Positions 1 to 6,328 of a stretch of 9,176 nucleotides of DNA are shown piece by piece. Below the pieces are notes generated by a model. That model was not told where the DNA came from. It saw nothing but the letters and a program-made list of their open reading frames with translations, and did no database searches. Position 1 is the first letter of the stretch, and each line of letters starts with the position of its first letter. Source of the DNA: Planctomycetota bacterium (GTDB taxonomy: Bacteria; Planctomycetota; Phycisphaerae; UBA1845; CAIVHJ01); contig JACZTW010000146.1 of assembly GCA_022573485.1 (NCBI GenBank), positions 1-9,176 of the forward strand, read 5' to 3'. Both the position numbers and the translations under genes were made by a program.

Positions 1-41
1 AGTACACAGATCCCGATGGTGAGAATCGTCGTCTTGCGCAT
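1..41 (-). CDS. 5' end of an exported protein gene downstream of the secretin (partial)
   Basis: Only the first 13 full codons are inside the window; the gene runs off the left edge. They read MRKTTILTIGICV, a basic start followed by a hydrophobic run, which is how a signal peptide or N-terminal membrane segment begins. The ATG (41-39) overlaps the secretin stop codon by one base (TGATG), so translation is probably coupled. A full AAGGAG sits 7 bases upstream and decides this start over the ATG at 48-46, which lies directly against the AAGGAG with no spacing. The Cys at residue 12 is not in a good lipobox (Ile at -1). The rest of the product cannot be seen, so no function is assigned; by position it is probably another part of the same machine. 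Confidence 0.7.
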   Translation of the reverse strand, partial: MRKTTILTIGICV

Positions 42-2470
42 CACTCATCTCCTTCGCAAACTTGATCTTCGGGCTCGAGTTCGTCTTCCTCGCAATCTTC
101 ATCCGTCGCTTCATCGTTCCACTCGGAATCGGCCGTGTCGTCTTCGAGGTCGTCGATGTACTCCGCTGGCTCGGCGTCGTACTCATCGATCCAATCAAAC
201 TCTTCGTCCTCGTCCTCCTCTACCGGTGCGGCTACGGGAATCGCCCTTAGTTTTGGCTTTTCCTTTTCCGCGGGCTTTGAGTCCCGCTTGTCCGCAGGAT
301 CGGAATCGGCCCTGTCGTCTTCGAGATCGTCGATGCACTCAGCCTGCTCGGCGTCGTACTCATCGATACCGTCAAACTCCTCGAACTCGTAGTCGTCCTC
401 TGCCGGCGCGGCCACGGGAATCACCTTCGGTTTCAGCATTTCCTCTTCCGCGCGTTTTGAGCTGCGCTCGTACTCAGGATCGAGATCGATCTCTTGCAGC
501 ATGCGGTCGCGGGTGGGCACTTTGGGGATGCCGTACACTTCGGGAGGCAGGCCGGCCTTATGCAGGATCAACTTTCTCACGAAGTTTCGCGAGGCGGTGC
601 CCGTGCTATCCCAGGATCGTTTCTGGAGAATGTTCTCGCGCAGCTTGATGGCATCGACGAAGGCCGGACGATTGTGAATGGCCAGCTTGGTATGCCACTC
701 CGCCATATCCCAGTCACCGCGACTCGCATAGTCGAGTGCGGAATGGTAGTTGGCCTGCGCCAAGCGCTCGCGGCCGTGGAACTGCATGCTCTCGCGGATG
801 CCCACGCGCAGGCGCTCCATGTCGTTCAACAGTTTCTCGCTGTAGGCCGCGTAGGCCTCCTGATCATCGAGGATATGAACTGTCAGGAGAATGATGACTT
901 CCTCGCGAACCGTCGAATCGCTCGTCGAACGAAACGCCGACCCCACGAACGGCAGGTTGCCCAGGCCCGGAATCTGCGACCGGCCCGTGCTGCTGACCTC
1001 GCGGAACAGGCCGCCGATCAGGATGGTGTGCCCGTCCTTAACCAAGATGTCTGTCGTCACTTCGGTCGTCCGCTCGAACGGCAGTCCTCGGGCATCGACA
1101 CCGCCGGTGCTGTCGCTGGGCGTCACTTGCATCCGCACATAGCCGTCGTTGGTGATGAAAGGCCGAAAGCGGAGCTGCGTACCGGTCTCGAGAAACGCGA
1201 CGCTTTGTGTGGTGGACGTTTGGGTTTGGACCTGCGCGGTCAGAAAGCCGTCGCGGCTGCCCACCAGGAAGTTCACTTCCTGCTTGTTGAGCACCGAAAC
1301 CTTTGGGTTCGACAAAACGGCCACGTCGGCCACCGATTCCAGAGCGCGAATGAACAGGCTGACGTGATCCGTCACGATTCCGAACGTCAATCCGCCCGTG
1401 GGCACGCTGCTGGCAAAGTTCGTGCCGATACCGATGGTTAGATCGTCCAGCTTCGAGATGGGAACCCTGTTGTTCAGCGACCCGAGATTCTGATTCAGGC
1501 CTCCCACGCCGCCGGTCGTCGGGGAGCCGGTGTTGCCGGTGCCGCCCAGGCTATTGCCGGTGCCCCCTTGGTTGTTGGCGCCGCCCGTCGTCCCGGTGTT
1601 CGGCCCATTAAGGATCAATCCCGTCCGGCCCTCGGCAGCGGCCAGGATCTCGAAATCCACGCCTCCGAGAACATTGAAGTCGATCCCCAAATCGTTCTTT
1701 TCGTTCAGCGTGACCCGCAGAATGGTCGCTTCGACCAGCACTTGCTTAGGTTGATGATCGAGGTCCGCCAGCATCTGCTCAATCTCCCAGAGCTTTTGCT
1801 CGTAGTCGTGGACCATGATGACATCCTCGATGACCAGACTTTGGACGCCGGCGGACGTTGCTTGTTGAGAGCCGCTCCCACCGCTCGCCCCGCCCGCGGC
1901 CAGCGGCACGAAAGTGATCGAGCCGACGTCGGGCGTGAGGATCGGCTTGATGAACGTGGCTGCGTCCGCGGGAGAAATGTAGTTCAGTCGGAACGTCTGC
2001 GTTACCAGCACGCGCTCTTCGTTGAGGATCCTGTCCAGCTCTTCAAGCGTGTGGATGTAGATGAAATTGCCCTCTTCACGATAGCCGAAGCCGTTCGGCC
2101 AGAGTATGGCGTCCATGGCCTGCTCAATCGTGACGTCGTACAGACTGACCGTCACGGGGCCGCCCACGTCTTTGCCGAAGACGATGTTCCGCCGGCTGTT
2201 GAGCAGGAGTTGCTGCAACACCACATAGAGGTCGCCGTCCTGGATGTGCATCTCGACAATGCCTTCCGACGTGACCGACACATCCAGGTCCTCCTCCAGA
2301 AACGCGGGCTCGGATGCCGCGGCTGGTTCGGGATCCGGCGCATTGGTCAGCCTGGGCCGCTGAGGGTCTCCGCCGTCCTGAGCCTGAACCACGGGCATCG
2401 TGACGATGCCCATGCACAAAGTCAGCCAAGTCAAATGTACCGCTGTCCGAAGTGTTCGCCGAATCACCAT
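41..2470 (-). CDS. pilQ: PilQ/GspD-family outer-membrane secretin with an acidic tandem-repeat tail
   Basis: This 809-residue protein should form the outer-membrane channel through which the pilus or secreted substrate passes. Residues 1-30 are a signal peptide (cleavage probably after VQA). Residues 72-140 resemble the STN/N0 domain (TIEQAMDAILWPNGFGY). Residues 155-240 resemble an N1/NolW domain, interrupted by a Gly/Ser patch at 192-201. Residues 241-275 begin the secretin region, followed by a Gly/Asn/Thr-rich stretch (283-335). Residues 375-535 are the secretin core, with the signature IPGLGNLPFVGSAFR at 500-514 and EEVIILLTVHIL after it. Residues 560-620 look helical and TPR-like. Residues 665-809 are a strongly acidic tail containing a duplicated unit, unusual for the family. 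AAGGAG lies 8 bases before the ATG. It is the last full gene of the pilM run, 77 bases after the PilP-like gene. The choice between PilQ and GspD is not settled by sequence; the PilMNO neighbours favour PilQ. Confidence 0.93.
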   Translation of the reverse strand: MVIRRTLRTAVHLTWLTLCMGIVTMPVVQAQDGGDPQRPRLTNAPDPEPAAASEPAFLEEDLDVSVTSEGIVEMHIQDGDLYVVLQQLLLNSRRNIVFGKDVGGPVTVSLYDVTIEQAMDAILWPNGFGYREEGNFIYIHTLEELDRILNEERVLVTQTFRLNYISPADAATFIKPILTPDVGSITFVPLAAGGASGGSGSQQATSAGVQSLVIEDVIMVHDYEQKLWEIEQMLADLDHQPKQVLVEATILRVTLNEKNDLGIDFNVLGGVDFEILAAAEGRTGLILNGPNTGTTGGANNQGGTGNSLGGTGNTGSPTTGGVGGLNQNLGSLNNRVPISKLDDLTIGIGTNFASSVPTGGLTFGIVTDHVSLFIRALESVADVAVLSNPKVSVLNKQEVNFLVGSRDGFLTAQVQTQTSTTQSVAFLETGTQLRFRPFITNDGYVRMQVTPSDSTGGVDARGLPFERTTEVTTDILVKDGHTILIGGLFREVSSTGRSQIPGLGNLPFVGSAFRSTSDSTVREEVIILLTVHILDDQEAYAAYSEKLLNDMERLRVGIRESMQFHGRERLAQANYHSALDYASRGDWDMAEWHTKLAIHNRPAFVDAIKLRENILQKRSWDSTGTASRNFVRKLILHKAGLPPEVYGIPKVPTRDRMLQEIDLDPEYERSSKRAEEEMLKPKVIPVAAPAEDDYEFEEFDGIDEYDAEQAECIDDLEDDRADSDPADKRDSKPAEKEKPKLRAIPVAAPVEEDEDEEFDWIDEYDAEPAEYIDDLEDDTADSEWNDEATDEDCEEDELEPEDQVCEGDE
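49..54 (-). promoter_or_regulatory. Ribosome binding site AAGGAG for the gene starting at 41
   Basis: The minus strand carries AAGGAG with 7 bases before ATG 41-39, inside the last codons of the secretin gene. It fixes the start of the partial downstream gene and supports coupled translation across the TGATG junction. Confidence 0.75.
123..482 (-). repeat. Two-copy in-frame tandem repeat encoding the acidic secretin tail
   Basis: Plus-strand positions 123-299 and 300-482 are near copies, offset by 177 to 180 bases (59 to 60 codons), so the frame is kept. Both encode a conserved IPVAAP block, then an Asp/Glu run, then IDEYDAE, a Pro/Gln-Ala spacer and IDDLEDD, then a Ser/Asp/Lys-rich linker. 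Differences are scattered substitutions with at most one codon of length change, so the duplication is not brand new. Confidence 0.85.
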
Positions 2471-2478
2471 GAGGTGAA

Positions 2479-2484
2479 CTCCTT
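2479..2484 (-). promoter_or_regulatory. Ribosome binding site AAGGAG for the secretin
   Basis: AAGGAG on the minus strand sits 8 bases upstream of ATG 2470-2468. It supports that start. It lies in the 77-base gap after the PilP-like gene; I see no convincing terminator or promoter in that gap. Confidence 0.75.
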
Positions 2485-2547
2485 CTCAACGCTTCATAGT
2501 TCGCCGGGCAGCCGAAGCCGCGCCGTGCCCTTAGTTATCGATCCAGT

Positions 2548-3225
2548 TCAATTCCTATGTCGCCTCAGGACTCTCGTGTTACCGTGTTCATCCTGAACCA
2601 CGGCCGAGTGACCCGTGACGCTGATCAGCTTTATCCGAATTCCATCTACCCGGAAGGTGTCTCCCACCCGGTAGTAATTCCGGTTGATGTAGGCGCTGGC
2701 CTTGCCGCGGCCGAGCCGCGGCATCGTCGTGCCTTTGAGAGACAGCCGGACATTGTCGATCGTCCGCCGTGCTGCGGTGTCGCTTTGATCGCACGCATCT
2801 CCGATCATGTCGCCGTCGCTGTCCGCTTGGTCGGCGTTGGCGACCTGCGGGCAATTATCGAGTTCATCCGGCACGCCGTCGCCGTCACTGTCGCCGGCGC
2901 CTTGAATCTGTTCGATCTGCCAGGGCCCCTTGAACAAGTCCGAACGCTTCAGCGTGGTGTGGATGTCCGACCACGCGGCGAGGATCGGCGCTTCCGTGCG
3001 CGATTCGGCATCGCCCGCTTCGGAAGCGTGTACGATCGTGATTGATCCGGCTGCGGGTGCTTCCGGCTCAGCCGCGGCGGACGAGCGCGGGCTGCCCTGT
3101 AGGAAGTGGACCAAGATGACCACGATCAAAACGATCGACAGCGACGCCAGAATAGCAGTCTGCTTCTTGTACATAGCAAACTGCTGTTTGAGGTTGCCCA
3201 GGATGGTCCGTGCCGGATCCGACAT
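2548..3225 (-). CDS. GspB/PilP-like inner-membrane linker protein with thrombospondin type 3 insert
   Basis: A 225-residue bitopic protein placed where pilP normally lies, between pilO and the secretin gene. Residues 1-24 are a basic/polar cytoplasmic tail (NLKQQFAMYKKQ), 25-42 a membrane helix, and 43-80 an Ala/Pro/Glu-rich linker. Residues 90-103 (TLKRSDLFKGPW) resemble the short secretin-contacting segment of GspB/GspC/PilP proteins. Residues 112-148 are two Asp-rich units of the thrombospondin type 3 kind (DSDGDGVPDELDNCP and DSDGDMIGDACD) with one Cys each, normally Ca2+ binding. The C-terminal part (175-222: INRNYYRVGDTF, then VQDEHGNTRVL) resembles the GspB/PilP C-terminal beta domain. 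Its expected role is to tie the PilN/PilO ring to the secretin. The gene starts 9 bases after the pilO stop with only a weak binding site (AGG). I leave the symbol blank because the family match is by eye. A diverged fragment of its N-terminus lies on the plus strand near 7568-7645. Confidence 0.8.
   Translation of the reverse strand: MSDPARTILGNLKQQFAMYKKQTAILASLSIVLIVVILVHFLQGSPRSSAAAEPEAPAAGSITIVHASEAGDAESRTEAPILAAWSDIHTTLKRSDLFKGPWQIEQIQGAGDSDGDGVPDELDNCPQVANADQADSDGDMIGDACDQSDTAARRTIDNVRLSLKGTTMPRLGRGKASAYINRNYYRVGDTFRVDGIRIKLISVTGHSAVVQDEHGNTRVLRRHRN
2785..2892 (-). other. Thrombospondin type 3 repeat region inside the PilP-like gene
   Basis: The stretch encodes residues 112-147 with the pattern DxDxDGxxDxxDNCP followed by DxDxDxxGDxCD. 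This pattern is the calcium-binding thrombospondin type 3 motif found in many planctomycete exoproteins. It interrupts the protein between its putative secretin-contact segment and its C-terminal beta domain. Confidence 0.85.
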
Positions 3226-3234
3226 TGTCTGTGC

Positions 3235-3789
3235 CTACAATTGCCCGTAAAAAATACTCAGTTCCAATTCGATCTCGAACAACACGCCGTATTGGTCCGC
3301 GGGGCGAATCTCGACGCGCTCGACGCGGGTCAGGCGCGTTTGTCTCTCGACCGCCCGCAGGAAGCCGTAGAACTCATCAAATCCACTCTCGAAGGAGAGC
3401 TTCACGGTACGCGTCTCGATGTCACTCTCACGCTCTTCGCCGCCCGGTTTCGTATCGATAATCTCAGGCTCGGTGGCCGGATCCCACAGGCCATGTTCCT
3501 CGCCCAGCCGAAGCAGATCGTTCTCATACTCCGCGAAACGATCTTCAAGAGGCACTCGCGACTGCGCGAGGCGCAGTTCTTTTTTGAGTCGCTCGACTTC
3601 TTGATGCTCCGCGGCGATGAACGTGGTCTCACGCACGAGATCTTCGTTGTGTCGCTGCAGCGTGGTGTTCTGCTGCCGGACATCGCCCAGCGTGCTGGAT
3701 CGCGGAATCGCCAGACCGAAGACGAACACAGCCAGCAGGGCCAGCGTTACGCCCAGGGTCAGCAGTTGTTCACGGATATTAAGGTTCAT
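3235..3789 (-). CDS. pilO: PilO-like inner-membrane alignment protein
   Basis: A 184-residue protein with the PilO layout: a short cytoplasmic start (MNLNIREQ), one membrane helix at 9-28, a coiled coil at 35-80 rich in Gln, Glu, Arg and Leu, then a mixed alpha/beta domain (90-182) ending in IELELSIFYGQL, which matches a ferredoxin-like PilO/GspM fold. It should pair with PilN in the periplasm and contact the PilP-like protein. I chose the ATG at 3789-3787 because it overlaps the pilN stop as ATGA and has GGAG 11 bases upstream; a GTG at 3801 would add four residues but lies deeper inside pilN. The length is close to that of usual PilO proteins. Identification rests on topology and gene order more than on a signature motif. 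Confidence 0.85.
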   Translation of the reverse strand: MNLNIREQLLTLGVTLALLAVFVFGLAIPRSSTLGDVRQQNTTLQRHNEDLVRETTFIAAEHQEVERLKKELRLAQSRVPLEDRFAEYENDLLRLGEEHGLWDPATEPEIIDTKPGGEERESDIETRTVKLSFESGFDEFYGFLRAVERQTRLTRVERVEIRPADQYGVLFEIELELSIFYGQL

Positions 3790-4427
3790 GGTGCGATACA
3801 CTCCGCGTCCAATACGTAGAGATAGATGGTCTTTTGCTTGAGCGTGACGCCGGAGAGTTCACGGCCGCTCATGCCGCCCTGATCCAACACGCCGAACAAA
3901 GCCGACTCCTTGAGGTTCCGAACGAAGCGAAACATTGTCTCGCTGCCGGTGGCATGGGCCGTGATCGTCGCCTTCATGCGGCAGTATGCCTGTGCCGAGT
4001 TGTGGGCTCGGGGCACGCTCGCCGATCGCGACGTACGCTTGCGCGTGGACGCGCGGTTCACGGACACAGGCGCCAGCCGGAAATCCACCAAACTCGCCTG
4101 GTCCGGAATTCGATGAGAAATCTCGGCCAGAACGACGCTCGGCGGTACGTGGTTCTGCAACGCCTTGAAATGGGCCAATTGACCTTGCAGCTTCTGCTTC
4201 TCGTCGCGGATGCTCTGCAATCGGGCGCTGAGCAGTTGCGACTGTTCACTGTTGGCCTGGGTTTCGTGAAGCATGGCCTGCACGCTGCGGATCCGCCCTT
4301 CATTGATGACGAACCAGGACACCATCAGCACGATGATCACGCCGACGAACGCCATCCGCCTGCGGCGATTGCGGACCGAGTGCAGCTCGTTACGGTACCA
4401 CTGTGGTGTAAAATCGATCTGACTCAC
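3786..4427 (-). CDS. pilN: PilN-like inner-membrane alignment protein
   Basis: A 213-residue protein. The N-terminal MSQIDFTPQWY replaces the INLLPWR-type motif with which PilN binds PilM. A basic patch (NRRRR, 20-24) precedes one membrane helix (25-40), followed by a coiled coil (45-92). Then comes LAEISHRIPDQASLVDFRL (100-118), which matches the typical PilN segment after the coiled coil, and an alpha/beta domain to the end. Residues 122-145 hold a Ser/Arg-rich insert with no obvious role. The start is GTG 4427-4425, which overlaps the pilM stop (GTGA) and has AAGGA 6 bases upstream. The frame is open further upstream to 4514, but that extension would overlap pilM by 91 bases and read as low-complexity sequence. 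The 4-base overlap implies coupled translation with pilM. Confidence 0.87.
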   Translation of the reverse strand: MSQIDFTPQWYRNELHSVRNRRRRMAFVGVIIVLMVSWFVINEGRIRSVQAMLHETQANSEQSQLLSARLQSIRDEKQKLQGQLAHFKALQNHVPPSVVLAEISHRIPDQASLVDFRLAPVSVNRASTRKRTSRSASVPRAHNSAQAYCRMKATITAHATGSETMFRFVRNLKESALFGVLDQGGMSGRELSGVTLKQKTIYLYVLDAECIAP

Positions 4428-5548
4428 GATGCTTCCTTGCAGGCTTCGAGTTCGAGGCGGCCGCGAAGCGACAGTCCCACCGCCGTGGCCCATTCCAACA
4501 GGCCGCTTCGCCACTGCGTTTCCGTGAATACTTTGCGATTCTCGATCCGCTCCAGAGGCGCGCCTTGGATGGCCTGCACGCCCGTGATCTCGGTGATGGT
4601 CTGTAACAGTTGGCGGTCATAGCTCTGCCCGCCCACGCAGATCAAGTGACTCGGCCGGACCCCTCTGAACGTGACCGCGTGGTACCTCAGACACAAGCTG
4701 ATCTCTTTACCCAATTGCTCCACGCCAGGCCGGATCGCCGCGTTCGCCGCTTCCAAAACCTCCTGCTCCATGCTGGTCGCATTGTCATCTTCCGGTTCCG
4801 GCGTGCTCATGAGGATCTCGCGGCGCAGTTGCGTCGCCTCGTCCAGCGGCAGATTCAGCCCCTTGGCGGTCAATTCATTCAAGGCCAGGCCGCCGACGGC
4901 GATGGATTTGATGAAGATGATTCGGCCTTCGAGGGTGGTGATGATCCGCGTGGCGTGGGTTCCGATGTCGGCGTACATGCGGGCTGGACCCTGATCTTCG
5001 CTTGGCGGTGCATCGTCCTCGAGGCACCGCACGACTGCGCACGGAGCGACATCCGTCGCCGTGCAGACCAGGCCCGTCTTCTTGAAAAGCTCCAGGTGAT
5101 TTCGCAGGGCCTCGCCCGTACAACCCATAGCGATGATTTCGTGCCGGATTTCCTGCCCCTGCCGGATGTGGCCGCTGTCCAGATAGCGGTATTCCGCATC
5201 CTCGCTCTTGAACGCGAAGCGCTCTTCCGCCTCGAACAGGACTGCGCTGGCGATTTCCTCAGGCGGCATCTTGGGGATGCGGAAGCTCTTGAACTGGACC
5301 AGGTGGTTGGGCACCGCGGTAACCGCCAGGCGGCCTTTGAACCGCTTGCCCTTCAGCACATCCTGGATCGCGTCTATGACGAATTCCTGCCGCTCTTCTT
5401 CACGGCGGAGGGTCAGCGGGAAATCCATTGTCCAGGCGGCCCGGACGCGCAGGCGATGGTTGACGACCTGCAGTTGCATCATCCTGACGGCGCTGAATCC
5501 GACGTCCACCGCGATGGGCAACAGGATGTTTGAAGAACGAGAGAACAT
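4424..5548 (-). CDS. pilM: PilM, actin-like cytoplasmic ATP-binding protein of the pilus machine
   Basis: A 374-residue soluble protein of the FtsA/PilM actin-like family. The phosphate-binding segments are visible: AVDVGFSAVRMMQL at 13-26, YADIGTHATRIITTLEGR at 192-209 followed by the typical FIKSIAVGGLALNELTAKGL (212-231), and LICVGGQSYDRQLL (302-315) ending in WATAVGLSLR (353-362). PilM binds the cytoplasmic N-terminus of PilN and couples the envelope ring to the cytoplasmic motor. There is no membrane segment or signal peptide, as expected. An ATG at 5566 would add six residues, but the ATG at 5548-5546 has GGAG 9 bases upstream and gives the usual short N-terminus, so I prefer it. It is the first gene of the pilM-N-O-PilP-secretin run and is preceded by a long gene-free stretch, so a promoter probably lies there. 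Confidence 0.93.
   Translation of the reverse strand: MFSRSSNILLPIAVDVGFSAVRMMQLQVVNHRLRVRAAWTMDFPLTLRREEERQEFVIDAIQDVLKGKRFKGRLAVTAVPNHLVQFKSFRIPKMPPEEIASAVLFEAEERFAFKSEDAEYRYLDSGHIRQGQEIRHEIIAMGCTGEALRNHLELFKKTGLVCTATDVAPCAVVRCLEDDAPPSEDQGPARMYADIGTHATRIITTLEGRIIFIKSIAVGGLALNELTAKGLNLPLDEATQLRREILMSTPEPEDDNATSMEQEVLEAANAAIRPGVEQLGKEISLCLRYHAVTFRGVRPSHLICVGGQSYDRQLLQTITEITGVQAIQGAPLERIENRKVFTETQWRSGLLEWATAVGLSLRGRLELEACKEAS
4434..4438 (-). promoter_or_regulatory. Ribosome binding site AAGGA that fixes the pilN GTG start
   Basis: AAGGA lies within the last codons of pilM, 6 bases before GTG 4427-4425. It decides between this GTG and the longer open frame reaching 4514. Confidence 0.7.
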
Positions 5549-5557
5549 GCGCGCAGT

Positions 5558-5561
5558 CTCC
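5558..5561 (-). promoter_or_regulatory. Ribosome binding site GGAG for pilM
   Basis: GGAG on the minus strand ends 9 bases before ATG 5548-5546. The upstream alternative ATG at 5566 has only a weak purine run, so this site decides the start. Confidence 0.6.
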
Positions 5562-5579
5562 GGCATCCAGTCTTCGGCA

Positions 5580-5600
5580 GGCGCGCCTTCGGGGCGCGCC
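5580..5600 (-). repeat. Hairpin with 8-bp GGCGCGCC stem in the pilM leader
   Basis: A perfect 8-bp all-G/C stem with a 5-base loop lies 18 bases upstream of the pilM ribosome binding site. There is no T-run on either side, so it is not a standard terminator. It could affect mRNA stability or access to the start of pilM; that role is inference. Confidence 0.6.
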
Positions 5601-5796
5601 GGGTCCGTGATTGTCTCCGCACACTCCGGCAGTGCCGCCCATCAGGGCGCGCGGCACACGCTCAAAGTCGTTGCGCACCATATTGCCTGAGGTGCCGAGA
5701 CACGATGCTGTCTTTCTTATCGGTGATGCCGGAGAGCGCCTTAATGCACTGCAACGCCCGCGCACACGCAAGACGGCAACCTGTTATCGGAAGTCC

Positions 5797-5819
5797 GCGC
5801 ACACTTGAATCGTGTGCGC
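5797..5819 (-). repeat. Inverted repeat GCGCACAC / GTGTGCGC with 7-base loop
   Basis: Perfect 8-bp arms at 5797-5804 and 5812-5819. A third copy of the left arm sits at 5760-5767 in direct orientation, 37 bases away. The set could be an RNA hairpin or an operator with a spare half site; the sequence does not decide. Confidence 0.5.
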
Positions 5820-5863
5820 CAACCGGCCTCGCGCCACTAAAAGACGGTTTGTTTGTGAGCGTC

Positions 5864-5907
5864 GGTTATGGGACCGGCCCGCGCCGTGGTCCGCAGGTCC
5901 GCTAACC
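5864..5907 (-). repeat. Nested inverted repeat 60 bases after the GspH-like stop
   Basis: Outer arms GGTTA/TAACC and inner arms GGACC/GGTCC are separated by a symmetrical 2-by-2 mismatch, giving ten paired bases around a 20-base GC-rich loop that contains a further GGTCC. Position suggests an RNA 3' end or a structured leader. On the minus strand the first T-run (TTTT) comes about 25 bases later, too far for a typical intrinsic terminator. Confidence 0.45.
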
Positions 5908-5967
5908 AATGCGGCAGCGCTCGATTCGTGTTGCGGGAAGCTGCGGTCGTGGAGGCGAAGCCGGCGT

Positions 5968-6318
5968 CTACGGCGTGGCGTCCAGGCTCCAGCGGACTTC
6001 ACTGGCCGTGGTGATGGTGACGGCGAGCCTTTGATCTTTCGCTACCAGCGAGAACAGCGCGTTGCGGGAGGGCCTGCCGAGGTGATCGAAACGGAGCGCC
6101 CGTTCGACGGAATAGAACTCCGGTGATCCGGCCGTTTCGATCGTCACCAAGTCCAGCCGCTGCGGGGCGAAGTCAAGAGTCCACGGTCGGCCGTCCGGTC
6201 GCGTCAGTTCGGCGAAGGTCTCGCCGGGCGTGTCGGTCGGAGGTTCCTGGGCCAGCGCGCAGGACGGGTCGAGCCTGGCCGTCGCCGCGACCGGCGCATT
6301 GGGCAAATGCATGATCAT
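5968..6318 (-). CDS. C-terminal part of a GspH-type minor pseudopilin (displaced frame)
   Basis: A 116-codon frame that begins 10 bases after the stop of the upstream pseudopilin fragment, in a different frame. It has no signal peptide or membrane segment of its own. The end of the product, with FDHLGRPS (about 77-84) and then LAVTITTASEVRW (98-110), reads like the beta-strand ending of GspH/FimT pseudopilins. The frame is open well upstream of 6318, overlapping the N-terminal fragment for more than 100 bases without a stop. The simplest view is that the two pieces are one pseudopilin gene of about 180 to 200 residues, broken by one extra base or read through by a +1 shift. Independent translation from ATG 6318 is possible only with a weak purine-rich site overlapping the upstream stop (GGATGAG). 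Confidence 0.55.
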   Translation of the reverse strand: MIMHLPNAPVAATARLDPSCALAQEPPTDTPGETFAELTRPDGRPWTLDFAPQRLDLVTIETAGSPEFYSVERALRFDHLGRPSRNALFSLVAKDQRLAVTITTASEVRWSLDATP

Positions 6319-6328
6319 CGCATAGATC

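Larger units (their letters stand above)
5549..5967 (-). other. Gene-free, inverted-repeat-rich leader region upstream of pilM
   Basis: About 420 bases between the GspH-like stop and pilM hold no gene I can support. On reading both strands I find several perfect inverted repeats: 5580-5587 with 5593-5600 (GGCGCGCC, 5-base loop); 5632-5638 with 5651-5657 (GTGCCGC/GCGGCAC); 5797-5804 with 5812-5819 (GCGCACAC/GTGTGCGC, 7-base loop); and a nested pair, 5864-5868 with 5903-5907 (GGTTA/TAACC) enclosing 5871-5875 with 5896-5900 (GGACC/GGTCC). An extra direct copy of GCGCACAC is at 5760-5767. None is followed by a clear U-tract on the minus strand, so no intrinsic terminator is called. No known riboswitch consensus was recognised and no convincing -35/-10 pair was found. 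It may hold the pilM promoter and a structured 5' leader. Confidence 0.5.

Noticed and set aside
494..1441. Long plus-strand open frame opposite the secretin gene, 315 codons
   Set aside because: It is antisense to a clear secretin, encodes an Ala/Arg/Gln/His-rich product with no domain, and is typical of frame openness opposite GC-rich genes.
1568..2596. Plus-strand open frame of 342 codons
   Set aside because: Antisense shadow of the secretin N-terminal half; no recognisable domain and composition rich in Arg, Asp, His and Val from the opposite strand.
4610..5533. Plus-strand open frame of 307 codons opposite pilM
   Set aside because: PilM on the minus strand has family motifs along its full length; the plus frame has none.
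5665..5865. Minus-strand stop-free stretch in the pilM leader, ending at a TGA near 5665-5667; part of it (about 5667-5766) reads like ordinary protein (ALQCIKALSGITDKKDSIV)
   Set aside because: No ATG, no ribosome binding site and no recognised family; its upstream half is low quality. It may be chance or a decayed gene end, but there is not enough to call it.
5797..5907. Intrinsic terminator after the GspH-like gene
   Set aside because: Hairpins are present but no T-run follows directly on the minus strand, so they do not meet the usual terminator pattern.
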